Positions 1 to 13,899 of a stretch of DNA of 64,000 nucleotides are shown piece after piece (the first letter of the stretch is position 1; every line of letters starts with the position of its first letter). Under the pieces are notes generated by a model. That model was not told the DNA's origin. It made no database searches and was given only the letters and a program-made list of their open reading frames with translations. A program made the position numbers and the translations under genes. Location: contig CM038919.1 in the NCBI GenBank assembly GCA_021904315.1, forward strand, positions 1,860,001 to 1,924,000, read 5' to 3'. This DNA is from Sphagnum magellanicum (Eukaryota; Streptophyta; Sphagnopsida; Sphagnales; Sphagnaceae).

Positions 1-1768
1 TATCTCAAGATTCTATAAGTAACTACGTTGGTATTGAAAGCAATTTCAACAACAGCGATCATTTAAAGAAGGAAATTGAACATGACAAGGCCAACGTTTT
101 TGGTTTCAAAGTTGCAGGTTGGTATAACATATTATACAATGTTTTCTTGCATCATATTAAGTTAGAAGCTCATATTTTTCATAAAAATTTGAAGGACAAT
201 ATATTTTTTACTTTTGCAATATGAACAATTTCATTTTTATATTTTGATGAGCTTGTGATTATAGTAAACATGTAATTACAGGGATCATAGATTTGGATGT
301 GGTTCTTGTTTTGAAGGAACATGTGACCTAACAAAAGGGAATTGGGTCCATGACATTCGAAAACCCCTTTATAGTGCATCATGCCCATTTATTGAATCAT
401 ATTCGAATTGTGAGATGAATGGGCGACCTGATTCAGATTTTATTCATTGGAAATGGAAACCAAAGGATTGTGAACTACCTCAAATCAATCCTAAAGCTTT
501 CATGGAGTCGATGAGGGGCCAATCAATTGCTTTTGTTGGTGATTCTGTTAATCGCAACCATTTTCAATCATTATTGTGCATTCTTTCTCAGGTTTGTATT
601 TGTTCAATCCCTAAAAACCAAATGTTGATCAATAAATTTTTAATTATCTATCTTCAAACATTTAGATTTTTTAATTTTATATTTCCTAATTGAACATAAA
701 CAACATTTTGCAAAAAATGATGACACATGTGCAAATTGTTGTCATGTACATGATTTGGCATTTAAATGGATATTTAGAACATTCCACAAGCATGTTACAT
801 ATCACAAAAATACTATGTTACTTATGTGATAAGAAAATTTATGAAATCTTACATCAATGTATTAAAAAAATAAAAAACTTAAGTAAGTCTTACAAATTTA
901 AATCTAATATGTTTCTTGACATGTGTAGGTGGAGAAGCCTATCACCTTATTTGAAATTGAAATCAGAGAAGAATATGAAGCCCTTAGGCATAATCTTGGT
1001 TACTTGTTTCGGTCTTTTGCTCTTTCTCTTTCATACTATTGGTCTAACTTCCTTGTACAAAAGACTAATAAGTTTGTACTTCTAAATGATAATACAACCC
1101 AAAATATAAGACATATTGACATAGATATTATTGACAAAAATTTGGTGCAAAACCTTGCGGGAGTAGATATCTTAATAATTTCCACAGCACATTGGTACTT
1201 ACTCAATCCAATAATGATTTTAGAAAAAAATCAAATTATTGGAGGGCATAATTGTAAGAATGTCACGGGTATGATAGAAGACCCTAACTTACTTCCTTAT
1301 GCATACAAAAAAGTCATACACAATGTTTTGAAAGGAATCTTATCAACCCCTGAATTCAAAGGAACACTTTTATTGAGATCACTTTCACCTGACCATTTTG
1401 GGCATAAACGTCATGACAAGGGTGGGTCATGTAACTTCACGACTCCATTAGACAATCCTATCTATTCACATTCAATATGGATGTACAATGTTCAACTTGA
1501 AGAGTTCCTAAATGTTTACAAAACACTAGATTCCCCGACAATGGTTCGGCTCAAGTTTCTTGATATCACTATTAGTTCTCAACTTCGAGGTGATGGGCAT
1601 CCTAACAATTACCGATATTCAAAAGAAGTGAATACCATGTTTAGCAATAATAAGAACTTTGATCGAAGCAATGATTGTGTCCATTGGTGCCTTCCTGGAC
1701 CAATAGATATGTGGAATGACATATTTGTGGAAACCTTAAGATTAATCAAACTAGAAGACGAAATGTAA
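1..1768 (+). CDS. TBL / DUF231 (PC-esterase) polysaccharide O-acetyltransferase, 5' truncated by window edge
   Basis: Three exons can be read: 1-121, 282-591 and 929-1768 (introns 122-281 and 592-928, both GT-AG and in phase), giving about 420 residues up to a TAA stop. The N-terminal anchor and start lie left of the window. Seen: a Cys-rich PMR5N-like stretch (GCGSCFEGTCDL, then NGRPD, then WKWKPKDC), the SGNH block-I motif FVGDSVNRN (GDS at 538-546), and the C-terminal DxxH motif in DCVHWCLPG (Asp 1672, His 1681). These are the catalytic signatures of the TBL family. Family members sit in the Golgi membrane and transfer acetyl groups to wall polysaccharides such as xylan, mannan or pectin; which substrate this one uses cannot be told. 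The visible frame has no lesion. A decayed inverted paralogue lies at 50221-52080. Confidence 0.88.
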
Positions 1769-2230
1769 TAATGCCATGATCAACAAGTTATGGTTAGAGT
1801 CTCTTTGAAAGCTTGTATGATCAATGAGAGATTGTCCTTAGGTCATAGATATGGGTTCTATTCTTGAGTTAATCATTCAATGCATGCATCTAATTGGGGT
1901 ATTGCTAAACATTTCCTAGCAACATGATACAATAAATGTAGATCTAGATGTCTACAAATGAATTTGAGTTGAAATTCAAAATGATAGCTACAACATGTAT
2001 ATTTCAAAATTAAGGAGTGTATTGAGACCAGAACACAAGATTAGTGATGGCTTTAATGCATATTGAAAGTTTGTGAGATTAAAATCTTCAATCATGAGAG
2101 TTCAATGAAGATATTCCATGATTTGTTACATGATATATTGAAGATTTTTTAGGACTTGTTATGGTATATAATTGAAACTTGACATTCACTTAAACAAATA
2201 TTATTCGACTAGTATGGCTAACTATTAATT
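1769..2230 (+). repeat. 3' flank of the TBL gene, shared with the TBL pseudogene
   Basis: About 450 bases after the stop codon align by eye, in inverted orientation, with about 49780-50220 downstream of the TBL pseudogene. Examples are the matching blocks around 'gagattaaaatcttcaatca' and 'aaagcttgt'. The duplicated unit therefore included 3' non-coding DNA, so the pseudogene is a segmental copy rather than a retrocopy. It also retains introns. Confidence 0.6.
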
Positions 2231-3823
2231 AATAATGTCTTCCAAGTGTCTACCTTTTGCAATGCATTTTATTCTAACAAACAATTCTAGATCTTGAACA
2301 TTGGTGCATAATGTTATGGTTGCCAAGGATCCAAAAATAAAAATGGGATAATTGAAAATGCTTTGGAAAGGACCTTTTGAGGTGAGAATGATGTATATTA
2401 ACAATATAGTATGTAATTGTCAAGATGATTAGTAATGTTTTTTTTTAGGTTTTTACAAACACCTTAATGCCAATAGTGTGTTTTGGCAAGTTGCCAAAAT
2501 CACATGGCCAATATGTAGACCTATTTCATGGCCTAAACATTAGTTATATATTGAATTTAATAAAGAGAAGGCTAGTTATGGAGAAATTTGACAATCTTGC
2601 TTCAAAAGTACCTTTAAAATTTTAGTGTAGTTGGAGCCAAACCCCAATTTAGGTCAAAAGTTGGTAATTTTTGGCCATTACATAATACTTTGATGATGAT
2701 TTGGAACATAAATATAAACAAACTAAATAGAAATCAAACAAATGTGATTATTATCATCACAACAATAGTTATAACAATATGTGACAATGAAAAAGAGATT
2801 CCAACAAAAGGTGTACAACCTTTGATAAATGTGAAAGTTTAAAATAAATCAATAATTTTTTATCATAATGACTATGTTAATGGTAGAATTTTTTTTTCTA
2901 TTGGTTAAACACCATGGATGTTAAGAGACAATAGTATCATCACTGGATGGTAGTTATAGTTAGATGGCAAAAAAATCTCAAAAGAATTCTAGAATGAAAA
3001 TGTTTTTTGACGGTAGTACCATCATTATAGTGAACTACTTTCATAAGATAGAATATTCAAAAGTTAATTTTGGGAGGAATTCTAATAAAACTAATATTAA
3101 TTATAAAAGATAATATCTTAGTCTAATTCGCTTAAAAGTGCATCCTAGTAACTATTTAGTTACTAGTGGTAAATATCCTACTTACCATCTTCTATTTACT
3201 AGGGGGTGAAGCCATCTAGGTTAATTAGTCCAAGTGGATAATGGATGGATGGATTTCTCATGACTAGGATGTGTGGAAGGGATTAGGATGAAGAGATCTA
3301 GGAGGATAAAGATTCAACCTTTGTGGGGTGAACATCCTTTTCAAGTTCCTTATTTATTTCTTGGGAGGAATGAAGGATTTCATCAAAAGATTATATGCTT
3401 AGATTCATTATTTTTCATGAGTAATTAATATTAAGAGGATGTTTGTGTGTGACATTCTTGTGTGAGAAAAAACGAGAAGAACACGGGAAAAAGTTGTATT
3501 TGCCCTTATGTAATGGAAAATCGTTGAAGGTTGTATGGATTCTAACATTTCTTCTTGGTGTGTGTTCAACTTAGAATGTGATAAAGGAAAGGAGAGTACA
3601 TATCAAGTTTATATAGATCTTGTCATTTTTGTGTATGAGTTTATCATCTTTTCTATAATATTTATGTGCCATCCACTTTCTATATAGTTTTTAGGGTAGG
3701 AAATACCTTTTACCATAGGAAAATAATTGCCATTTGAGGGTAACGGCAAAGAGGTGGACTTAATATTTAAAGGGAGTGGAAAGTAGATGCAAACAGTAGG
3801 CAATTATGATGGACGATCTATAA
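2231..3823. other. AT-rich intergenic DNA
   Basis: No open frame longer than about 65 codons with protein-like composition, and no recognisable family. A short GATG run lies near 3240-3252. Nothing else seen. Confidence 0.5.
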
Positions 3824-4064
3824 GTGTTGTAGATGGTAGCCAATAACTACAAAAGGTTTGCAAGTGTTACAAATGATATGCAATAACTATAAAGGGTTTA
3901 TAAGTGTTGTAGATGGTAAGCAACAACTACAAAGGGTTTTGCATGTGTTGCAAATGATAGGCAGCAATTACAAAAGGTCTGTAGGTGTTGCAGATGCTAG
4001 CTAATAGCTACAAAAGGTTTGTAAGTGCTATAGAAAATAGGTAGAAGCTATAGGAGGTTTACAA
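3824..4064 (+). repeat. 40-bp tandem array, six copies
   Basis: Units start at 3824, 3864, 3904, 3945, 3985 and 4025, so the period is 40-41 bases. Each opens with gtgttg/gtgcta and ends in a (c)tacaaaaggtttgtaa-like block; divergence rises towards the last unit. No spacer structure and no conserved reading frame. Confidence 0.85.
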
Positions 4065-4101
4065 GTAAATGTGGGTTTTTTTCAAATATATAAAAGATTA
4101 T

Positions 4102-4169
4102 AACTATTACATGATGATAACTTTTGCAAGATAATAACTACTACAAGATGGTAGCTGCTATAAGATGGT
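4102..4169 (+). repeat. 17-bp tandem array, four copies
   Basis: Units start at 4102, 4119, 4136 and 4153 with the pattern aactnntncaagatgnt. The array lies 38 bases after the 40-bp array and shares its word style (tacaa, gatggtag), so both may derive from one slippage-prone segment. Confidence 0.7.
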
Positions 4170-6224
4170 AAGCAAATAATAAACAAATCTTATTCTCATG
4201 TGTTTTCATGTGTTTTTCTTATTCCTTTTTTTATTTGGCAACCTTTTTCCTTGATGGTAACTAGGTTAATGAATTCCACGATTTAACATGTTATAATAAG
4301 AAATTATTTAAAAATAAACTTTTATTTTTTTCTATGGTAGCCTAAGGAAGTCACTTCCATTTTATTCCAAATGGCATCCAAAAAAAAAAAAAAAAACCTA
4401 AAGAATGGTTCAACTAAGTTTGAAGATTGGTGGGAGAAGTTGAAGCACATTAAAAAACTAGTGGCCATTAGATCAATGAAGGGAGGAAAATGACAAATTG
4501 GGGGGGAATTGGTTGTAGGTGTACAAGTATTGGTAGGAAAAGTAATCAAGAAAATGTAATTGACCTATAGTAAATAAAAAGAAAAAATTGATGTCTTTTG
4601 GGTTGGGATTTATATCAACAAAATGAAACCTCCATTTCCACAAACTACATATGATAATGAGGAATTGAGAGTTTAATTACTTCAAGGTGTAGTTGCTTTG
4701 GATAATGAAATGTCAAGGCATAAGACCCATGAACTAAAAGGGGTTGATGGCACAACTATCACCAAGCAACATATAAAGGAATGATCACTTATAGTATGTG
4801 ATTGTATATTTCCTTTGATACAAAATATAAAAAATTCCCCATGTTAGTTACGTGAAATTCATTGAATTCAAGATTATGAATTGAAACATTTGTAAACCTT
4901 AATTGATATTACCATAGTGGCTTTCCTTGCCATTTATATGAAAGGATAACATAGATCAAAGACATCATATAGATATATTCACTACAATATTTGACAAAAT
5001 TTTGATACATTAAGAGTTGATAATTGTTCATTTTGGGCTAAATCACATGTCCAATATAACTTAAGAGGTGTTGGATGGACTATTAACACAATTATTGACA
5101 TTGGCATTTGTTTGTCACACATTATTTTTTTCCCTTTTTATGATCATTTCTTAACATAATAAAAACAAGTTTCCACAACTTTGGATGATTAATGAATTTA
5201 AACCATGACCTATCAAAACCCATTATAGCTGAAAGTTTATTGTAAATATTGTCAAACATGACCTTTGTGATGAATGAAGCCTAAATATTTCTCGCAATGC
5301 CATTGAACTCAAAGATATTGTCTAAATGCTTGAATTTTAAATATAATATAATCCCAAAAGGTTGTGAATCATCGACCTTTTTGAGATTTAGTAAATGGGT
5401 GTTGAATGTGAAACATATTCCTTTACATAAGATGCATTCACATTCAAAAGTGCCACAATTTTCAAGCTTGCACCCAAAAACATGCTGTTGTAATTACAAG
5501 TTACCTCACGAATGAATTTCTTGAATTAATTAATCATGACATACACCAATCTTGAATTTACATACATATGAAGGATTAATCAAGCAAACCCATCCTTGGG
5601 TGGTACCATTAGGAACATCACACTTTGATTTTCCTTGACCCATTGAACTTTGAAAAATCATAGGAAACACTTAAATAAATATTTTCATAATTTTGTAATG
5701 AGCCAATTTATTAGGTTTTATATATTGAAATTTCAATAATATCAAAAATATTCAAAATTTTAATGTTTCTAATCATTACATTTAGAAAAAGTTTCACAAA
5801 CATAGCGCTAGTTTCTTTCCTTGAACTTTTTGGTCAGAAATACAAATTTGAAACATGATTGAAATTTTTTTAGGGAATTTGTTTTTCAAAGTTAATTTTG
5901 AAGGAATTTTTATTTTTAGGTTTTTATCAGGAAATTAATTGAATAAATATAATTTAATTATGAATTTCCAAAATTAAGGCTATTGATTTTTAAAGGGGCC
6001 ATTTTAATTAGGAATACAAAATTTTAAAAAATTTCACTTTTTTATATTCAAAAATAAACTTCACGCCATATATTAAGGCATGCAATGGATAAACATGAAA
6101 AAGAAAAAAATATAGTTGTGAAAACATTTAAAGGAAAGGGTCCAAAAAATGATTTGACCACTCTTGGTTCCTTAACCATTCCTTATGGTGGTTCTTAATG
6201 GTAACACCTAGCAATGGGTTTGTC
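4170..6224. other. AT-rich intergenic DNA
   Basis: Contains a long A-run near 4380-4397. The few 70-codon frames have low-complexity composition and no motif. No gene supported. Confidence 0.5.
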
Positions 6225-7810
6225 CAATCAAAAGTCAATGCATAAATTCATTAATAAATCAAATATGAAAAATAATATGAAGTTGCATCATGTCATAATG
6301 ATCAACGAAACATAGTGTTATAGTAGTATGTTCATGTTTCACAAGTCACATGCTTTTCTTTATGAAAATTTCTAAGTTACTACAATGTGAAAATATATAT
6401 TATACGTTTAAATTGGTCATATGATTTTGCCTTGTAAAATTTCAGGTTATATTCAATTCACACTGAGAACTAAAATATTTTATTTGACAAAACAATTGCA
6501 CACATAATTAAGTGTTAGGATCTTACAAAATTAAGTCATGGCACATTGTCTTAGATGGCAATCCTTTCATTATTGTGATGAATGATCAATGGTTCTATGT
6601 TATCATGCCATGATATAACAATCAATGAATTGTCCATTAATCCATGCTCAATTTTTTAAATTGAGAGGTCCAAAACTATTATTCTACACATTAATTGATT
6701 TTTTATTCATAAATAGTGGTACCAATTACTTCTATTTGTTGCCTTCATGATGCCCATCTCACGTTTATGGGGTATAAGTATATGAAGAGGGGAAACATTA
6801 GTAGAAAGTAGCTATTGAAAGTTTTATTGAACATTGGTTCTAGGGACTCTCATCAATTTCAACAAAACAATTTGCATAAAGGTCATTTCCTTGACTCATT
6901 GTTGTAGAAATTACCTTAGAAAATTACTTGCTTAATCACACTTGTGATGGACATTGAACAAATGTGGAAAATCATGCAATTTGGATTAAAATCGTGAAAT
7001 AGGCAGAGTTATAACAATGTGTTAAGTATCTAACACAAATAGGAAAGAGAAGGTGAAAATGAACATTGAAATATGTGTGTGAGCCATATGCATTCCTTGG
7101 AATTGTTTTTTGGTAATTAGACATGTGCATCACCATTCCAAGCAACACCAAGGTTTGATTGAATTTTGAATTTTTCTTCATTAAATTATATCATAAACCC
7201 AAGCTTATTTGGATGGTAAATAGGTTTATTCATTCATGGATTTTTATTTATTTTTTCCTCTTCATACTTTTGGGTTACATCTTCAACAAGTTTTCATTCA
7301 TCAATGACCTTTTTGAGGGAAAAACTCATTGCAATTAGTTTTCAATAAACAATTTATAAGTTTTAAGGCTATTGACTTGCACATGAAATAATTTGTTGAC
7401 ATTTTTTTCATTGGTTGGACTTTGTTCAATTGAAGTAGTAGGTAATAAAGTAAAACCAAAACATGAACCGAAATGATCAAATTTCCTTTTTTCATACTAG
7501 ATCATATTATTTTGCAATACAAAAAAATGGTTTAAAATATTAAAAAATATCTATAGGTCATAGATTTATAGGTATTTGAGATACTTTCAATATTGCTTGG
7601 CAAAACATTGAACATATGCAAGAATAAAAGGTTGGTTTGCCAATTACAATGTCCTAATTGTGATATCTCTAATTTTGCACTTTCTTATTGGACAATTACA
7701 TAATTTTCATGATTATACATAGACGAATTGAAATAAATCATATGATATCATTCAAACGTTGCAATGGTAGAATATATAGTAAATCTTGTTGCTTGCAATT
7801 ATTTGATAGT
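6225..7810 (+). repeat. Dispersed repeat A, copy 1 (inverted partner at 52280-53880)
   Basis: Reading 52280-53880 on the minus strand gives a colinear, diverged copy of this segment over about 1.6 kb. Clear anchors are the blocks around 'gtgttaagtatctaacacaa' (near 7020), 'ccaagcaacaccaaggtttg' (near 7140) and 'attgattttttattcataaa' (near 6690). No intact ORF is shared, and no terminal repeats or target duplications were recognised. At the other copy a TBL pseudogene follows directly; here none follows. Confidence 0.75.
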
Positions 7811-10800
7811 TTCAAAAATGGTCATGAATTTCAACCTATCATGACATATTGATAATTGAATCATTCACAACAATACATTGTTTGTTTTATATGTTTTCAA
7901 GTGGTAAATTGATTTAATGTTGAAAAGTGTGATGTATATATAGAACAATGTTTTCAATATATCATTATAAGCCTTAAGGATTGAATAAATTTGAAATGAA
8001 AATCATCAAATATAAAATACTCAAACATATTTGTTAAGGGTTGTAATTAGTGTTTTGCATCCAGAGGAGTTGAAATAAGCTAAAATGTTTACTTTGTAAA
8101 AAAGAAAAAGTTCATGTGGCACAAGTGATTTAATTTTTCTTGGTGCCATGTGGTGCATTATAGTTGGCCTTTTTCAAATGAACATATATAGGATGAACTT
8201 GCTTGTCACAAGTTTGTTCCTCTCGACACCCTAAATATGTCTTTGCATGCTCTCACCAACATCCATCCCATTGTTTGAACTTTTCCTTTATATATTGACA
8301 TAGGCAATCATGATCATGTTCTTTGTTTTTCCTTCCTCAAGTAAGTCCCATTAGTTGATGGTTGTGAGATTATTACAAATGCAAAATTTAAAGTGTTATT
8401 TTATAGTTGTAGTTGTAGAGGCTTTTAAAAGAGGTGTACGTCTTTAGAAGATATGGATGTTGAACATTTTAAATACTTGATCAAGTCAAATGAAACAATT
8501 TCATTATCATCAAAATGAGGCATATATGTTGGTATGATGGGAATCATATATGTTGGGAATTTTTTTCAATGCTTCAAAAAAATTTCTTTAATTTCTTCAA
8601 GGTTGGACCACAAAGCTTTGGTGGGCAAGTTGTCTTGTACAAAGCAGCTACTACCTTTGTATTGCCCTTGTTGGGAGAGAAATGAGAATTGAGGGACTAT
8701 CAACAACATGCACCTCTTGAAATTGAAAGACATGGGTATACCAAATTCCAAGAAAGGCTGTGAGTTCAAAATGGGAAAGTTGTCAAAATTTACACATGAT
8801 GAACTAACTTTAAACTACATTTGGCCTCAAAATGTCAAATCTAGCCATGGCAAGATCAAGTATTTTTTAGTTTGCATCTTGCTAAGAAAGTTTGAAAAAA
8901 CATGGTAGAAAATAGTGACAAGTGGGTCCACTATAGGTTGCATCTTCTTGATGCCCCCTTTGTGCAACAAAAATTGGAAGAACAAAAACAATTTTTGGGA
9001 GGATCATGGAAATGGAAAAATATATTTATTTTATTCAAATGCCTTTGACAAGCTAGAACCCAAACATGATTGATAGCATGACATTACATTATTGTACTTT
9101 TCATTGAGGTTAAGGGTGCGTATCTAGTGCATTTGACTTGGATGGTTGAACCTTGGTTAAGGTTTTGGAGGAATGCAATTCACTTGACATTAATGTAATT
9201 TGAATTCCTCAAATAAAGGTGTGACTTGGGATTTGGTAAAATCTAGATTTTAAATTCAATAGCACAGTCATTTGTTCTCACTTTATAATTTGGAGATTTA
9301 AAAAATGTTTAAGCTATTGTACCAACTATTCAACTCACTTTTGTTCATTGCCTTGTAATAACTATTGACTTGTGTTTGTTGGTTGAAAGTGCATATACAT
9401 GGTTCATTTCATGTGTGTATGAAACGTTGAGTACGTCACATATGCATATAAATAATTAACTTGGGAAGGTGACAATATAGAAACAAAGCATGAGAATTTC
9501 TTCATTATGCCAAAAGTATTGATAGAGGTGAGACATTTTGGTCATGTTAGCCTTGCAAGGAATTTTGCATGTTTGAAATTCAAAACATTTATCCATGGCG
9601 GCCAATGGATCTCATAGTTGACATTCAACCTCGCATTGAGATGAATACCATGAAAGTTTAATTTATCATTAATTCTTGAAAATGTTGTACAATATATTGA
9701 AAAACAACAAGGAAACCAAAGATGATATTGAAATCTTATTGTGATTTTCAACCATGATGCTTTTCCAAATAATTTCAAATTCGTAAATGAGAAATAAAGC
9801 TTTCTAAGGGGAAGAATATTTCCATTAGAAAGGTTTCATGAGGTCCAAAACCTTTTGTAATACATTTATCTTTCCAAAAGCCACATTCCATATGGGAGAA
9901 AAATCACAAAATATGATGATTATGAGGATTTACACACTAAATGGATTTGCCCATTAAACAATCTAAACCAACTTGCATTGAAAAAATAAATAAATATGAC
10001 ATTGCATTATGCCATATTGATAATTTAATCTAACCTAATAAGTTGGTTGTTGGGTGAAAGTACACTAAGCCCCCCCCCCCAAATTGTAGTCACATGTATA
10101 ATCTTTTTGCAATTAATTTTTTTTGGTAATGTATGGACATCACATCTTGGATTATTTTTACTTTTTAAAAGTATATTTAATTAACTTTAGACTTCATCTA
10201 TTCAATTATTTTGAAAAACTCAATAAACATTGAAGAATTTGAACGTATGGAATATATTTGTAACAAAATAATACCCATCACAAAGTTTGAAAATTCAAAT
10301 ATATATTTCCGAACTAGGGTTGGGGATGGAATTTTTGGGTGAATTTTTTTCATGTTGTATGCTATTGATATACATCAATTAAATATAGGACAATTTAGAA
10401 ATTTAAAGTTTTTGGATGAAATTCCATTCAAAAAATGTGTATTCTTACATTTGTTTAGTAATGAATAGATAATAATATTTTATTTTTAAAAAAAAAACAC
10501 TACCATATCAAAAAGGAGGAGATTTTATAAATTGGCATTGCATTATTTTTTCAATTTTATTTTATTTGGTAATGTTTCATGAATCATAAACATGAGGCCT
10601 TATGGCTGTTGAAAAATTGTAAATTATATACTCTATGTACATTGATTTGATCCAATCCTCCTCATCTAACTATTGGATCAAAATTAATTTTAACTCAAAA
10701 TGAACTTTGAGTTTAAAAATGTTGTTGTGCAAATTTTAAAGGTTTTTACATGTGTTTAAAATAACCAAAGGATGCCATCAAAATTTTAGCTTATTGTGTA

Positions 10801-11039
10801 GTATAATACTTGTTATACATCACCTTTTTTGAACAAAAGTGGCTCACCCTTAATGTGCTTTCACCTTGCCTGCAACTAATAAGATTTTGAAAAGGGTGTT
10901 GAACAAATGAAACCAACTCATCAAAGTTATGTTTGTATATTGAATTAAGTTCCAATATTTTGAAAGTAATTTGTTTAGATCCTAATAATGTAATTCTTGT
11001 TAATAATGTTTGGACAACTTTTCAAATCCAAAATATCCA
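7811..11039. other. AT-rich intergenic DNA
   Basis: No gene recognised. The ORFs present (such as 8566-8769 minus, 9542-9778 minus) are short and show no motif. A poly-C run lies at about 10069-10080. Confidence 0.5.
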
Positions 11040-11545
11040 CTTGTTTGATCCATGTAGTTTCAAAGTTAAAACATAGTTTATTTCAGTTTGTTGTTTGGAA
11101 AGGTTTCATTTTGGAAACAAGTAACATATGTATGTACAAAATAAAAAATTTATTTTTTTCAATTTACATAATATGAAAAAATGGGGTGATATCCTTCATG
11201 CCCAACAATGTATAGTGATTCAATTATTAAATTAAAGAAAAATTGGATGGTTTAGGATTCATATGTTACATCAATGAGGGTAATTTGTTGATTGTGATTT
11301 TTGACTTCTATTCTAATCATCTAAAGTGCATCATATGGTAATTAAGTACTAATAACATCACTTGGGAATAAGTAGAATATGAGGTCCATGACATGACCTT
11401 GTTGACCAAGGTCTTTGGCCCTTTCAAGGTCCCCCATTATATATTGCTTTTAATTTTGTTTTTGATTATGTAAGTTTTCACCTTTGATTAGTGGTGAGAA
11501 TGAAGATGAACTTACCCATATTCCAAGGATAGATAGGGACACCTT
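11040..11545 (+). repeat. Dispersed repeat B, copy 1 (inverted partner at 45015-45560)
   Basis: The reverse complement of 45015-45560 is colinear with this stretch. Shared anchors include 'aaagtgcatcatatggt', 'accaaggtctttggcc' and 'cccatattccaaggatag'. On the minus strand both copies encode the same short peptide core (SL-S/A-ILGIWV). No long frame is intact. Confidence 0.7.
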
Positions 11546-13868
11546 TGGCCATCTAGATATTCCTAAATGCAAGTTTGCTTCAATACATTTGATTTGGATG
11601 GTGGTTGGGTTGATGACTAGCATGACCACTTTCAAGCTTATTTTTATGTCTAGGTCTTCTTCATTCTAATGCTCCTACCCATTCAAGCCACCTCTTTCTC
11701 TAAGTAATGGTTATTTCATCTCAAATTAAAAGAGGAAAAATATGAAATCACAAAAAAAACAAAAAGACAATTAAAGCTTTGCCTCCCACTCCTTTAAGGA
11801 ACTTTCCATCTCCAAGAATGAATATCCTCCCCTTGGCCAATGAAGGTGCAAAGAATCCTTCCTTCTCCTTTTCTTCCAATCAAATGCCTTCATACATCCC
11901 ATGAATGAATGACAACTGGGGGGTATTAGTCATCCTCTAATTAATCAAATTAGAATGGAATTCCCACATGCAATGGGAATATTTGATTCTTCTTCCTCAT
12001 CTTGACTTCTTTGATCCCTTTCAGCTTGACCATCCTTTAACACCTTTTCATCCTTGCTCATTCAAAGTAATTATTTTAAAGGATAATTTACCCTTGAAGT
12101 AAGAAATGATGATTTTGGTTGTGTATGTTTCCTTTTACTACATGGAAACTTAAGTATTTTTCCACAATCCTTTAACAAGGTGTAATATTTATATACATAG
12201 TATTTGGGTCCATTCACGGTTGGGGTACACAAAAGGAATGTCTCGCCCCAAAACCACTCTCAAGACACTACTTTGAATGACCATTACATTTACAAAATAA
12301 TTTATTTGATAGATTTTATTTTTTCATTACATACTCATATAATTTTTGATTAAAATGGTGGTGATTTTTTGTGATTTGGATGCTTAAAACATGTCCTAAA
12401 GTGTCTTGAAAGATGGCTCAAAAACCATGTCCCACTATGTAATTTTGTCAAAAAGGACTCAATACGATTAGAAATATTTGTTCATATTTCCCCATATTTT
12501 AACCACAAATAAAATAAAGTATGTTCTATTTGATGGCACAATTTTTTAATGTGATCAATTGCCAAATTTTATGGAATTGATGCTAGAATCTTGGATTTTT
12601 TCATAAAACAAATGTGTTAATAAGGACAATCAAATTAATTTTGTTAATTAAAAATTTACATTCCAAAGGTTTGGAAAGAAGTAAAGACATGGATGTAAAA
12701 AAAAAGACATAATTTGATATTTTTAATAGGTTTTTGGCACTCCAAATGAAAGTATGTCATTCTAAAATGTCTACATAATCTTGCATTCCTTTTTGGTTTA
12801 TACTTGAATAGGACATTCAAAATTTGTTGAATTGATTCGAATAATTCATTATAACATTTATTGGTTGAAAGCTTAAACATAAATATTCCCCTTTCATTGT
12901 TTTGCATTTCAGAACATTCATTTTTTTAAGTCCTTAGTTTAGAATTTAGGACACAAGGCAAATGGGTGTCATGGTTCTTGTTGTGGTACCCCAACCATGA
13001 ATGCACCCACTTACTAACTATTACCCTAGTTGTATTAATTACTTCTGCAATACATGGTTAAATTAAAATATAGGTTTTGGATTAACAAAAAATCAAGTTA
13101 TTAACATTTCCACCATCAATTTTTATGATTCTATCATTGAAATTAAGGCATTTTACTTGGAGATACTTGGTCACCATTGCATCAACGATCAATAATCATT
13201 TTTGAACCTTAATTACAAGTTTATTTGAATTGAATTTTTATAATATGAAAACTTTTTTTTGCATCAACACATGGCGAACACTTTTAAACACATGAAGTTG
13301 AAGCCATATGAGCCAATGAAAAAATTCGATCGACTTCAAAACACTATATCTGAACATGATGCAACTATCGAAATGTGAAGAAGAATCACCTAGAAGGGTT
13401 GTGCACATCAAAGGGGATTGATTAGTGTGGTATCATCCATGTTAACCCACTAATATAAATCTTGTCATTTGTAATTAGCCACTATGCAATTGGCATGCAA
13501 CTAATTGTCATTTGCAATTATTTTAATCATGTTTGCAACTACAAATTTGGTATTGTATAATTTTTGGGCCATATGGTTGTGTGTGCAACTAACGTGCAAC
13601 TAAGTGTGTACAACATGGAAGTGTGTTATAAAAATAATGGGCTAAACAAATACATAATTAAATTCATATATTTAATATATTTACATAAGCTATGTATAAT
13701 AGCATTATGTACCTTTAGTATTAAGGTTAAACCCATGCTAACTAAGGCGAGCTTAAACTAACCTTGGCTAAATTAAATTAGGTTAAAATTAAACATGGTT
13801 AAATTAATTATGGCTAAACTATCATAATTATTAATTAAATGTTTATAATAATAATAAAAATAAATAAC

Positions 13869-13899
<31 letters not shown>

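Noticed and set aside
3824..4064. Regular 40-bp repeats that resemble a CRISPR array at first glance
   Set aside because: Units are directly contiguous and diverge along their whole length; there are no unique spacers, and the DNA is a plant nuclear sequence.
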